Assembly (NCBI GenBank): GCA_933228675.1
Contig: OW121742.1
Location: forward strand, 35,288,218 to 35,352,217
Direction of reading: 5' to 3'
Source: Stomorhina lunata
Lineage: Eukaryota > Arthropoda > Insecta > Diptera > Rhiniidae
Length of the DNA: 64,000 nucleotides
Below are positions 47,428-58,539 of this stretch, one piece after another. Under the pieces are notes generated by a model, which did no database searches, had not been told where the DNA came from, and saw only the letters and a list, made by a program, of their open reading frames with translations. A program made the translations under genes and the position numbers. Numbering within the stretch: the stretch's first letter is position 1; each line of letters starts with the position of its first letter.

Positions 47428-50400
47428 TATATATGAAGACTTTATTTTGAAAGTGGAATAAGTCCATATTCCAAAAAAATTGAGTTAATGATGTTGAAAG
47501 GTTCTTACTATGCGAAAAATAATAAATTTTAAAAATTTACTTTTTATAGGAAATTTTTCAAAAATTTACTTTTTCTAGGAAATTTTTCAAAAATTTACTT
47601 TTTATAGGAAATTTTTCAAAAATTTACTTTTTATAGGAAATTTTTCAAAAATTTACTTTTTATAGGAAATTTTTCAAAAATTTACTTTTTATAGGAAATT
47701 TTTCAAAAATTTACTTTTTATAGGAAATTTTTCAGAAATTTACTTTTTATAGGAAATTTTTCAAAAATTTACTTTTTATAGGAAAATTTTCAAGAATTTA
47801 CATTTTATAGAAAATTTTTCAAAAATTTCCTATAAAAGTAAGAAATTAAATAAAAAATTCATATAGAAAAATTAAACATTTTTGAAAAATTTCCTATAAA
47901 AATAGGAAACTTTTGAAAAATTTTTCTATAAAAATAGGAAATTTTTGAAAAATTTCCTATAAAAATAGGAAATTTTTGAACAATTTCCTATAAAAATAGT
48001 AAATTTTTGAAAAATTTCCTATAAAAATAGTAAATTTTTTAAAAAATTTCCTATAAAAATAATAATTTTTAGAAAAATTTCCTATAAAAATAGTAAATTT
48101 TTGAAAAATTTCCTATAAAAATAGTAAATTTTTGAAAAATTTCCTATAAAAATAGTAAATTTTTGAAAAATTTCCTATAAAAATAAGAAATTTTTGAAAA
48201 ATTTACTTTTTATAGGAAATTTTTGAAAAATTTACTTTTTATAGGAAATTTTTGAAAAATTTACTTTTTATAGGAAATTTTTGAAAAATTTACTTTTTAT
48301 AGGAAATTTTTCAAACATTTACTTTTTATAGGAAATTTTTGAAAAATTTACTTTTTATAGAAAATTTTTCAAAAATTTACTTTTTATAGGAAATTTTTCA
48401 AAAATTTACTTTTTATAGGAAATTTTTCAAAAATTTACTTTTTATAGGAAATTTTTCAAAAATTTACTTTTTATAGGAAATTTTTCAAAAATTTACTTTT
48501 TATAGGAAATTTTTCAAAAATTTACTTTTTATAGGAAATTTTTCAAAAATTTACTTTTTATAGGAAATTTTTCAAAAATTTACTTTTTATAGGAAATTTT
48601 TCAAAAATTTACTTTTTATAGTAAATTTTTCAAAAATTTACTTTTTATAGGAAATTTTTCAAAAATTTACTTTTTATAGGAAATTTTTCAAAAATTTACT
48701 TTTTATAGGAAATTTTTCAAAAATTTACTTTTTATAGGAAATTTTTCAAAAATTTACTTTTTATAGGAAATTTTTCAAAAATTTACTTTTTATAGGAAAT
48801 TTTTCAAAAATTTACTTTTTATAGGAAAATTTTCAAGAATTTACTTTTTATAGGAAAATTTTCAAGAATTTACATTTTATAGAAAATTTTTCAAAAATTT
48901 CCTATAAAAGTAAGAAATTAAATAATAAATTCATATAGAAAAATTAAACATTTTTGAAAAATTTCCTATAAAAATAGGAAACTTTTGAAAAAATTTTCTA
49001 TAAAAATAGGAAATTTTTGAAAAATTTCCTATAAAAATAGGAAATTTTTGAACAATTTCCTATAAAAATAGTAAATTTTTGAAAAATTTCCTATAAAAAT
49101 AGTAAATTTTTTAAAAAATTTCCTATAAAAATAATAATTTTTTAAAAAATTTCCTATAAAAATAGTAAATTTTTGAAAAATTTCCTATAAAAATAGTAAA
49201 TTTTTGAAAAATTTCCTATAAAAATAGTAAATTTTTGAAAAATTTGCTATAAAAATAAGAAATTTTTGAAAAATTTACTTTTTATAGGAAATTTTTGAAA
49301 AATTTACTTTTTATAGGAAATTTTTGAAAAATTTACTTTTTATAGGAAATTTTTGAAAAATTTACTTTTTATAGGAAATTTTTGAAAAATTTACTTTTTA
49401 TAGGAAATTTTTCAAAAATTTACTTTTTATAGGAAATTTTTCAAAAATTTACTTTTTATAGGAAATTTTTCAAAAATTTACTTTTTATAGGAAATTTTTC
49501 AAAAATTTACTTTTTATAGGAAATTTTTCTAAAATTTACTTTTTATAGGAAATTTTTCAAAAATTTACTTTTTATAGGAAATTTTTCAAAAATTTACTTT
49601 TTATAGGAAATTTTTCAAAAATTTACTTTTTATAGGAAATTTTTCAAAAATTTACTTTTTATAGGAAATTTTTCAAAAATTTACTTTTTATAGGAAATTT
49701 TTCAAAAATTTACTTTTTATAGGAAATTTTTCAAAAATTTACTTTTTATAGGAAATTTTTCAAAAATTTACTTTTTATAGGAAATTTTTCAAAAATTTAC
49801 TTTTTATAGGAAATTTTTCAAAAATTTACTTTTTATAGGAAATTTTTCAAAAATTTACTTTTTATAGGAAATTTTTCAAAAATTTACTTTTTATAGGAAA
49901 TTTTTCAAAAATTTACTTTTTATAGGAAATTTTTCAAAAATTTACTTTTTATAGGAAATTTTTCAAAAATTTACTTTTTATAGGAAATTTTTCAAAAATT
50001 TACTTTTTATAGGAAATTTTTCAAAAATTTACTTTTTATAGGAAATTTTTCAAAAATTTACTTTTTATAGGAAATTTTTCAAAAATTTACTTTTTATAGG
50101 AAATTTTTCAAAAATTTACTTTTTATAGGAAATTTTTCAAAAATTTACTTTTTATAGGAAATTTTTCAAAAATTTACTTTTTATAGGAAATTTTTCAAAA
50201 ATTTACTTTTTATAGGAAATTTTTCAAAAATTTACTTTTTATAGGAAATTTTTCAAAAATTTACTTTTTATAGGAAATTTTTCAAAAATTTACGTTTTAT
50301 AGGAAATTTTTCAAAAATTTACTTTTTATAGGAAATTTTTCAAAAATTTACTTTTTATAGGAAATTTTTCAAAAATTTACTTTTTATAGGAAATTTTTCA

Positions 50401-51187
50401 AAAATTTACTTTTTATAGGAAATTTTTCAAAAATTTACTTTTTATAGGAAATTTTTCAAAAATTTACTTTTTATAGGAAATTTTTCAAAAATTTACTTTT
50501 TATAGGAAATTTTTCAAAAATTTACTTTTTATAGGAAATTTTTCAAAAATTTACTTTTTATAGGAAATTTTTCAAAAATTTACTTTTTATAGGAAATTTT
50601 TCAAAAATTTACTTTTTATAGGAAATTTTTCAAAAATTTACTTTTTGTAGGAAATTTTTCTAAAATTTACTTTTTATAGGAAATTTTTCAAAAATTTACT
50701 TTTAATAGGAAATTTTTCAAAAATTTACTTTTTATAGGAAATTTTTCAAAAATTTACTTTTTATAGACAATTTTTCAAAAATTTACTTTTTATAGACAAT
50801 TTTTCAAAAATTTACTTTTTATAGACAATTTTTCAAAAATTTACTTTTTATAGACAATTTTTCAAAAATTTACTTTTTATAGGAAATTTTTCAAAAATTT
50901 ACTTTTTATAGGAAATTCTTCAAAAATTTACTTTTTATAGGAAATATTTCAAAAATTTACTTTTTATAGGAAATTTTTCTAAAATTTACTTTTTATAATC
51001 CATCCAAACGGATTTTATTAATTTATTTTTATGAAAGAAAACATTTGATAGGTTCTGATCAAAACCAAAGATTTAGTTTACTAAAATGGTCACCTTTATT
51101 TTTAAAAACACTGAAACGCAAAAAACTTTATATCTTAATTTAAAAAAATGCACTTAATCCACTTTCAAAATAAGGTCTTCATATATA
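47428..51187. mobile_element. 3.76-kb TIR element filled with minisatellite
   Basis: Inverted repeats at 47428-47467 and 51148-51187 match at 37 of 40 bases (start TATATATGAAGAC, then TTATTTTGAAAGTGGA). Between them lie short unique flanks (47468-47530 and 50998-51147) and a long 29-bp minisatellite. There is no transposase. The outer junctions fall in a TA-rich SINE tail, suggesting TA-targeted insertion. The arrangement resembles Drosophila foldback-type MITEs that carry tandem repeats. Confidence 0.75.
47530..50998. repeat. 29-bp palindromic-core minisatellite P2, with polarity switches
   Basis: About 119 copies of a 29-bp unit with AAATTTTTCAAAAATTT and a TACTTTTTATAGG stretch. Reversed blocks (CCTATAAAAATAG) lie at about 47830-48195 and 48890-49265. 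The two reversed blocks and their edges are copies of one another offset by 1072 bases (TTTACATTTTATAG at 47797 and 48869). From 49265 on the array is almost uniform. Confidence 0.95.
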
Positions 51188-52278
51188 ATTCCCCGACAAT
51201 ATTCCAATTAGAACAAGGGGTACTTCTCTTAGACAATGAACTGCATCCGATTCTATTTTTAGACTCATTGAAAGGGACCTACGTTTTAACGCCGGCTCCG
51301 AACGGCAAATGCATTAGTTAGAGAAGTTTTACATAGCCTAATACTCAATAACCAGTGTCTAGCTGAGTTATGAGGTGAACAGCCGCTTTTTATGATTTTT
51401 TTATACCCTTCACCATCATAGGTGGAAAGGGTATTATAAGTTTGTGCTGATGTTTGTAACGCATAGAAATATTTGTCTTAGACCCACCTTTTAGTATACC
51501 AATAGACTTAGAATCACTTTCTGAGTCGATTTAGCGATGTCCGTCCGTCCGTCTGGCTGGCTGGCTGGACCCCCATGTAAACCTTGTAATCAAACTACAG
51601 GTCGCAATTCTAAAGATAATTTGATGAAATTTGGCACAGATCATTTTTTTGATAATGGGACCATGGCTATTGAAATTGGTCAAAATCGGTCCATTATTTA
51701 TGGTACCTCCCATAGGTCCCACTTCCCGGAATTGCTATATTGGCCACAAATATCAATTTTTTTTCATGAAATTTAAAACAAATACTGCTTATGTAAACTT
51801 AAATCACTGTACAAAATTTCGTTGAAATCGGTCCACATTTGACCATAGCTCCCATACAAATTCTTCTTTAAAAACGCACTAAATGAGACAAAAAATCACA
51901 AAAACGCTCGTAAATCTAAAGATAATGGAAATTTTGAGTCTATTTTTTGCATACATAATTTTTGTAACAACTGTAATCAATCTGCCAAATTTCGAGATAA
52001 TCGGTCCACATTTGACCCTAGCTCTCATATAAGTCCAAATGACGGAAACAGGTTGAATATATAAGTTTTGAGAAAATGTTTGTATGATGGCAAAATTTAG
52101 CAAATATTTGTCTTTACACAGGAAAAATAACACCTTTGACCTTAGTGGTGAAGGGTATCGTATGGTCGGCTTGACCGACTATAGCGCTTTCTTACTTGTT
52201 TTTTTTGTGTCTGGCCGGGGATCGAACTTGGGACCTTTGGAATGCTAGGCGGATGACTAACCTGCTATACCACGGCGG
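51188..52278 (-). mobile_element. tRNA-derived SINE, copy 2 (split)
   Basis: The body at 51188-51401 and the tRNA-like head at 52201-52278 match copy 1 at 34331-34628. A Helentron-like element sits between them. The TA-rich tail appears to continue at 47418-47430, left of the TIR element. A likely target duplication is TCACAAAGTAACAAG at 47401-47415 against TCACAGTAACAAG just after the head at about 52280, differing by a 2-base gap. A box TGGTATAGCAGG and B box GTTCGATCC are intact. Confidence 0.82.
51402..52200 (-). mobile_element. Helentron-like element A11, inserted in SINE copy 2
   Basis: About 800 bp, reverse orientation: TATACCCTTCACCATC start, GTCCGTCCGTCTGGCTGGCT tract at 51540, and a TCGGCTTGACCGACTATAGC hairpin with CTTACTTGTT end. 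The SINE reads a T-run on both sides, so insertion was into T with no clear duplication. Confidence 0.85.
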
Positions 52279-52439
52279 TTCACAGTAACAAGTACTCTAA
52301 CGAAATTCTGCTCCCAGAATAATAACTGATCTGAAACCAATTTATATAACCTAACTAATCTTATTAATTTGATATCCACTTAGAGTCGATCAAGCAGCAT
52401 CTGTTTCGATTCACTTGGATAAAAGTAACGAATAATATA

Positions 52440-53739
52440 AAGAGTGTTCTAAAAAAAATATGCATTTATTATTTTAGAAAAAATTTATCCATAGTGCAAG
52501 AAATAATTTATTTTTTGATCAAGTTAGTTTCTATAGATATGTCAGATACTATTATTTTAGAAATTATTAATTTTCAATAGTTATTTCAATCAAAATGGAC
52601 TGCGAAAAAAAAAGTTCGTGAAAATATAATTAAAACTTTTCAAAAAAATTCGTCATGGACTTTTAAAAAAATAGCAAAAAATTTGAAAGTTGACCCTCGA
52701 ACGGTTTCTAATGCCATCAGACGGTATAAGGAAAACCTGAGCATTGAAAGAAAACCTGGATCAGGGAGGAAAAAAGGTCCTACAGATATTGGTAAGGCAA
52801 AAGAAGTCGAGCGACTCTTTCGAAGAGCGCCTAACACTTCTTTAAGAAAAGCAGCTCGTACGGTGAAATGTTCTACGAATTTTGCACATAGAGTCAAAGC
52901 TTATGCTGGACTGAAGACATACAAAGTCCAAAAGGTTCCAGATCGCAATGCTATAAAGAACTTAGAAGCAAAAAAAAACGAGCGAAAAAATTGAAGTCTG
53001 ATTTTATAAAAAAATACACCTGTTGTGTGATGGATGATGAAACATACGTACTGGCAGACTTTTCTCAACTTCCTGGTCAAGATTTTTATGTTGCTGATAA
53101 ACGGGGCAATGTTCGGCAAGAGTTTCGCACAAAAAAACAAACAAAATTCCCTAAGAAGTTTCTCGTGTGGCAAGCTATTTGCAGTTGTGGCAAAAGAAGT
53201 AAATTATTTTTGGAATCTGGCACAATAAACACAGAAATTTATATAAAGGAGTGCCTACAAAAACGGTTGTTACCCTTTTTAAGAGAGCACAGAGTGACTA
53301 CATTTTTTTGGCCCGATTTGGCATCATGCCATTATGGAAAAAAGGCACTTGAGTGGTACTCAAAGAATAATGTCATTTTTGTACCACGAGAGGCAAATCC
53401 ATCTAACTGTCCAGAACTTCGCCCTGTGGAAAGGTATTGGGCTCTGGTAAAAAAGGAATTGAAGAACACAGGAAAGATTTCCAAGAACATGTCCGATTTT
53501 AAGCGCAGGTGGAACACATGCTCCAAAAAGGTATCAGAAGCAACTGTAAAATCTTTAATGGGAGGGTTTCCGAAAAAAGTCGATAATTTTGCAAAACCCG
53601 AGTACTAAGTAAACATTTAAATGCTAAATGATTTTGTATAACATGTCATTATATTTGCGTATTTTGTAGAGTTTTTATATTAAAAGGTTTGATTTTTATT
53701 TAAGAAAATCCAACTACAAATTTTATTTAGAGCACTCTT
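52440..53739 (+). mobile_element. Tc1/mariner transposon, DD37E-like family, copy 2
   Basis: A 1300-bp element between TA dinucleotides (52438-52439, 53740-53741). The inverted ends AAGAGTGTTCTAAAAAAAAT and AAGAGTGCTCTAAATAAAAT match at 18 of 20. It is nearly identical to 1217-2515, suggesting recent movement. The transposase has two A-run length changes only. Confidence 0.92.
52595..53608 (+). pseudogene. Transposase, DD37E-like Tc1/mariner (copy 2), two homopolymer frameshifts
   Basis: The ATG at 52595 opens the frame. An A-run of 9 at 52605-52613 (8 in copy 1) shifts it after five codons. The frame then reads the helix-turn-helix region (KVDPRTVSNAIRRYKEN), the basic GSGRKKG stretch, and a second recognition helix region up to 52969. 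An A-run of 9 at 52970-52978 (7 in copy 1) shifts it again. The catalytic domain from 52991 is open to the stop at 53608: first Asp in VMDDETYV, second in FFWPDLASCHY, Glu in LRPVERYW, spacing DD37E. Net of the two runs the gene would be 1011 bases, or 336 residues, a normal Tc1/mariner length. The lesions may be real or sequencing errors in homopolymers. Confidence 0.9.
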
Positions 53740-53741
53740 TA

Positions 53742-54549
53742 TCTGGATATATAAAATCTTTGAATTTTCATGGGCCTCTAATGTAGGAAATCATGAGGGG
53801 ACTTCCTTAAGGTTTAGGTGTTCCAAATTAAACAAAAATCATCATGTCAACACCTCAACTATATAAAATCATAATAAAATCAGCCCATCCGTTTTGTAAT
53901 AAAGTGATGTGTGATTTTTTCTTAATTTGTTTGACCCATTTATTTTGGCACTTTAGCAAAATCACTTTTATAATCTTTATAAGATTATAAATTTTTATAA
54001 TTTTTTGGTTTGTTAAAAAAAAACATCTTGTCCATCATGCAGCTGCCTTTTGTTTGTTGTCAAACTCAACCATAAGAGAGAGAAAAAAAAAAAGAAAACA
54101 CCATAAATAAATTTTAAAAATTTTTTGCTCTAAAGTCTCTTGCAACAAACAACATCCTGTTAAATGGTCAGTGTCATCTTTTTTGTGCACCCATGCTTTC
54201 AGAGCATTTCACAGAAAATTTAGCTGCGGTTTCTTTTATAGATTTCATTTGAAGTTGTTTATGTTTTTCGCTGTTTATATTATTTTTTCTACCCTTTTTT
54301 CGAAACTGATTTCCAAAGATACTTAAATTTGTTTAGTTATCGAGACTTTCTTTCATTCATTCATTCATTCTGGTATTGTCCATTTAGCGAAAAGCAGATG
54401 TTTCTGTTCTCAGGTCTTTCTTTTGGGGGTTCAGGAAATTTTGTATTATTTGAGTTTGATTTTAGGGAAATAAAATCCATAAAATTGCTTTAAATTTAAT
54501 ACTTAAATGTGAATAATAGAATTTTTTTTAAGGGTTTGGCAATTTAAGA
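53742..54549. other. No gene seen; AT-rich spacer
   Basis: No supported gene. A TTTCATTCATTCATTCATTC tract lies at 54351. Confidence 0.5.
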
Positions 54550-57138
54550 ATTTAGTTTTTTGAAAAATTTCATATAAAAAAAATTCCTATAAAAACAAGA
54601 AATTTTTGAAAATTTTCTATTAAAATAAGAAATTTTTGATAAATTTCCCTTAAAAATAGAATATTTTTTTTAAATTCTCTATAAAAATAGGAAAATTTTC
54701 TAGAATTTCTTATAAAAATAGCAATTTTTTCTACAATTACCTATAAAAATGGGATCTTTCCAATATTTCCTATAAAAATAAGAAATTTTTTAAAAATTTT
54801 CGATAGAAATAAGAAATTTTTAAAAAATTTTCTATAGAAATAAGAAAGAAATAGGAAATTTTTGAAAAATTTTCTATAGAAATAGGAAATTTTTGAAAAA
54901 TTTTCTATAAAAATAGGAAATTTTTGAAAAATTTTCTATAGAAATAGGAAATTTTTGAAAAATTTACTATAAAAATAGGAAATTTTTGAAAAATTTCCTA
55001 TAGAAATAGGAAATTTTTGAAAAATTTCCTATAAAAATAAGAAATTTTTGAAAAATTTCCTATAAAAATAAGAATTTTTTGAAAAATTTCCTATAAAAAT
55101 AAGAAATTTTTGAAAAATTTCATATAAAAATAAGAAATTTAAAAAAAAAAAATTTTCAAAAATTTCCTATAAAAATAAGAAATTTTTGAAAAATTTCCTA
55201 TAAAAATAAGAAATTTTTGAAAAATTTCCTATAAAAATAAGAAATTTTTGAAAAATTTCCTATAAAAATAAGAAATTTTTGAAAAATTTCCTATAAAAAT
55301 AAGACATTTTTGATAAATTTCCTATAAAAGTAGGAAATTTTTGAAAAATTTCTATAAACAAAAAGAAATTTTTGAAAAATTTCCTATAAAAAAAGGAAAA
55401 TTTTTCAAAAATTTCCTATAAAAAAAGGAAATTTTTGAAAAATTTCATATAAAAATAAGAACTTTTTGAAAAATTTCCTTTAAAACTAGAAATTTTTGAA
55501 ATATTTGACACAAAAAAGTTTTTGAAAAATTTCTTATTTTTAATAGGAAATTTTTCAAAAACTTCCTATTAAAAAAAAGAAATCTTTGAAATATTTCCTT
55601 TTAAAATAAAAAATTTTTTTAAAAAATTCCTTTAGAAATAAGACATTTTTGATAAATTTCCTAAAAAAAGAAAAAAACTTTGAAAAATTTCCATAAAAAA
55701 TAAGAAATTTTTAAAAAAATTTTCTATATAAATAGGAAATTTTTATAGGAAACTTTCTTATTTTTATAAGAAATTTTTGAAAAATTTCCTACAAAAATAA
55801 GAAATTTTTGAATAATTTCCTAAAACAACAAAAAATGTTTGAAAAATTTCCTATAAAACTAAGAAATTTTTGTAAAATTTCCTATAAAAATTAACTTTTG
55901 AAAAATTTCCCGTAAAAATAAGAAATTTTCATATGAAAAATTCTTATTTTTATAGGAAGTTTTTCAAAAATTTCTTATTTTCATAGGAAATTTTTCAAAA
56001 ATGTCTTATTTTTATAGGAAATTTTTCAAAAATTTTTTATTTTTATAGGAAATTTTTAAAAAGTTTCTTATTTTTATAGGAAATTTTTCAAAAATTTCTT
56101 ATTTTTATAGGAAATTTTTCAAAAATTTCTTATTTTTATAGGAAATTTTTCAAAAATTTCTTATTTTGAAAGGAAATTTTTCAAAAATGTCTTATTTTTA
56201 TAGGAAATTTTTCAAAAATTTCTTATTTTTATAGAAAATTTTTAAAAAATTTCTAACTTTTATAGGAAATTTTTCAAAAATTTATTTTTTTTATAGGAAA
56301 TTTTTCAAAAATTTATTTTTTTTATAGGAAATTTTTAAAAAATTTCTTATTTTTATAGGAAATTTTTCAAAAATTTCTTATTTTTATAGGAAATTTTTCA
56401 AAAATTTCTTATTTTAATAGGAAATTTTTCAAAATTTTTTTAATTTTACAGGAAATTTTTCAAAAATTTTTTAATTTTATAGGAAAATTTTCAAAAACTT
56501 CTTATTTTTAAAGGAAATTTTTCAAAAATTTCTTATTTTTATAGGAAATTTTTCAAAAATTTCTTATTTTTATAGGAAATTTTTAAAAAATTTCTTATTT
56601 TAATAGGAAATTTTCCAAAAATTTTTTAATTTTATAGGAAATTTTTCCAAAACTTCTTATTTTTAAAAGAAATTTTTCAGAAATTTCTTATTTTTATAGG
56701 AATTTTTTCAAAAATTTGCTATTTTTGTAGGAAAATTTTCAAAAATTTCTTATTTTTATAGGAAATTTTTCAAAAATTTCTTATTTTTATAAGAAATTTT
56801 TCTAACATTTCATATTTTTATATTAAATTGTTCAAAAATTTATCTTTATAAGAAATTTTTCAAAAATTTCTTATTTTTATAGGAAATTTTTCAAAAATGT
56901 CTTTTTTTTTACGGAAATTTTTCAAAAATTTCTTATTTTTATAGGGATTTTTTCAAAAATTTCTTATTTTTATTGGAAATTTTTCAAAAATTTCTTATTT
57001 TTATAGAAAATTTTTAAATCTTTTTTATTTTATTTTTTTAGGAAATTCTTCAAAAATTTCTTATTTTTTAGGAAATTTTCCAAAAATTTCTTATTTTTAT
57101 AGGAAATTTTTCAAAAATTTCTTATTTTTTATAGGAAT
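54550..57138. repeat. ~31-bp palindromic-core minisatellite P3, with polarity switch
   Basis: Same unit type as 38455-40135. From 54550 to about 55930 it reads CCTATAAAAATAAG; from 55930 to 57138 it reads CTTATTTTTATAGG. Copies are more diverged than in the other arrays. Confidence 0.92.
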
Positions 57139-58539
57139 ACCTATTGGGATCCGAAACCCGAGACTTATTTTATAGAACTGATGCAAAGTTAGCATTTCTT
57201 GTCTGATTTAAAAGTTCGTATATTAAAAGGATCAAGTTCCATAAAAAATGAAATTTATACCCAAACTTTAAACTTTTTAAACTTAAATCTATTAATCTAA
57301 AGTATCTATTAAATTAACTTTAGTATCTAATTAACTTTTCTTTAATCAAATTTTTTTTCATTCAAAATTTTCTTTTAAATTTGTAAAATCATGAGAACTT
57401 TTGTTAAAAAATTCTTAAAAACAAAAATTTCTTTAACCATAACGAATTAATTTACTTAATAACATCAACAACATTGTTTTTGAAATATGTTCTAAAAACC
57501 CCAAAGAAAAATGGCCATTAAAATTAGTTACACTCAAAACAATTTTGGTACAAACAAAAAAAAATTTGAAACAAACCCAACAACATATTTGGGAAAAATT
57601 CATTGAAGTGAAAACTGATGTGGAAAAAGATGTGTAAAAAGCAGTAAAATGCAGTAATAACAATTAAAATTTTAAAACTATTAAATTAATTACAGTCTTT
57701 AAAACAAAATTAAAAATGCTTAGGAGGAAAAATTCTAGCGATCGTGAAACTTTACAAATCACATGTAAATAATAAGGAAGATGATGAATTTTTCAGGAAA
57801 ACTATAATAAATTCGCTTCAAATAAGATCATAAAAATTATAAAACCAAACTTCCTTTTGAAACTCCCCTTCAAAAAAAAGAAAAAAAAAAGAAATCCATT
57901 TTATAATCCTGTTTCTCTTAGACTTTTTTGTCTTTTTCTCTTCCTCTATTTGTGTTGATTTTAAACAAATAAATCTTTAATGATCTTAAAGTTGAAGATC
58001 GTTTGTTGAGTGTTAAAAAACCGTTATTATGTTATAAAACATGAATGAATGAATCGGTTGTTTGTTGCTTGGTCCAATCTATGAATCCGTCTGTCTATGT
58101 GTGTTTTTATTATTTTATTTTAATTAATCCAATAAAAGCAAAATCAGAGAAACATTTAATGGGCGAATGTGAATACAAATGAAAACAAACTACTGTCACA
58201 ACTTTGGTTAGCAAACGCACTCACAATGATCGCGGCGCACTTAGATAAACACGAACACTAGTCTACTATTCGAAATGTCTTGGTATTAGTCGGTATTTGT
58301 TTATGGCACACAGATACTGAGTCGGCAAAAACGTCCGAAAAAAATTTGTAGACTTTTTATTTTTCTTTAGAAATCATAAATCCTGCAATAATAAAAGCGG
58401 ATGCATGTACTCTCACAATCTAGAAAGAAGAAGTTTAAGAGTCTATAGGAAAAAGGGGCCCCTAGAAAAGCAAGAAGAAGGAAAGCAACCACAAATGCAC
58501 AAAAAGCTTGTACTGAAAAACACTTCAAACAAAAACCTT
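57139..58539. other. No gene seen; AT-rich spacer
   Basis: No supported gene. A less AT-rich patch (CACTCACAATGATCGCGGCG) lies near 58218 but carries no recognised motif. Confidence 0.5.

Noticed and set aside
47530..50998. CRISPR-like repeat array
   Set aside because: Units abut directly with no unique spacers, and the genome is eukaryotic.
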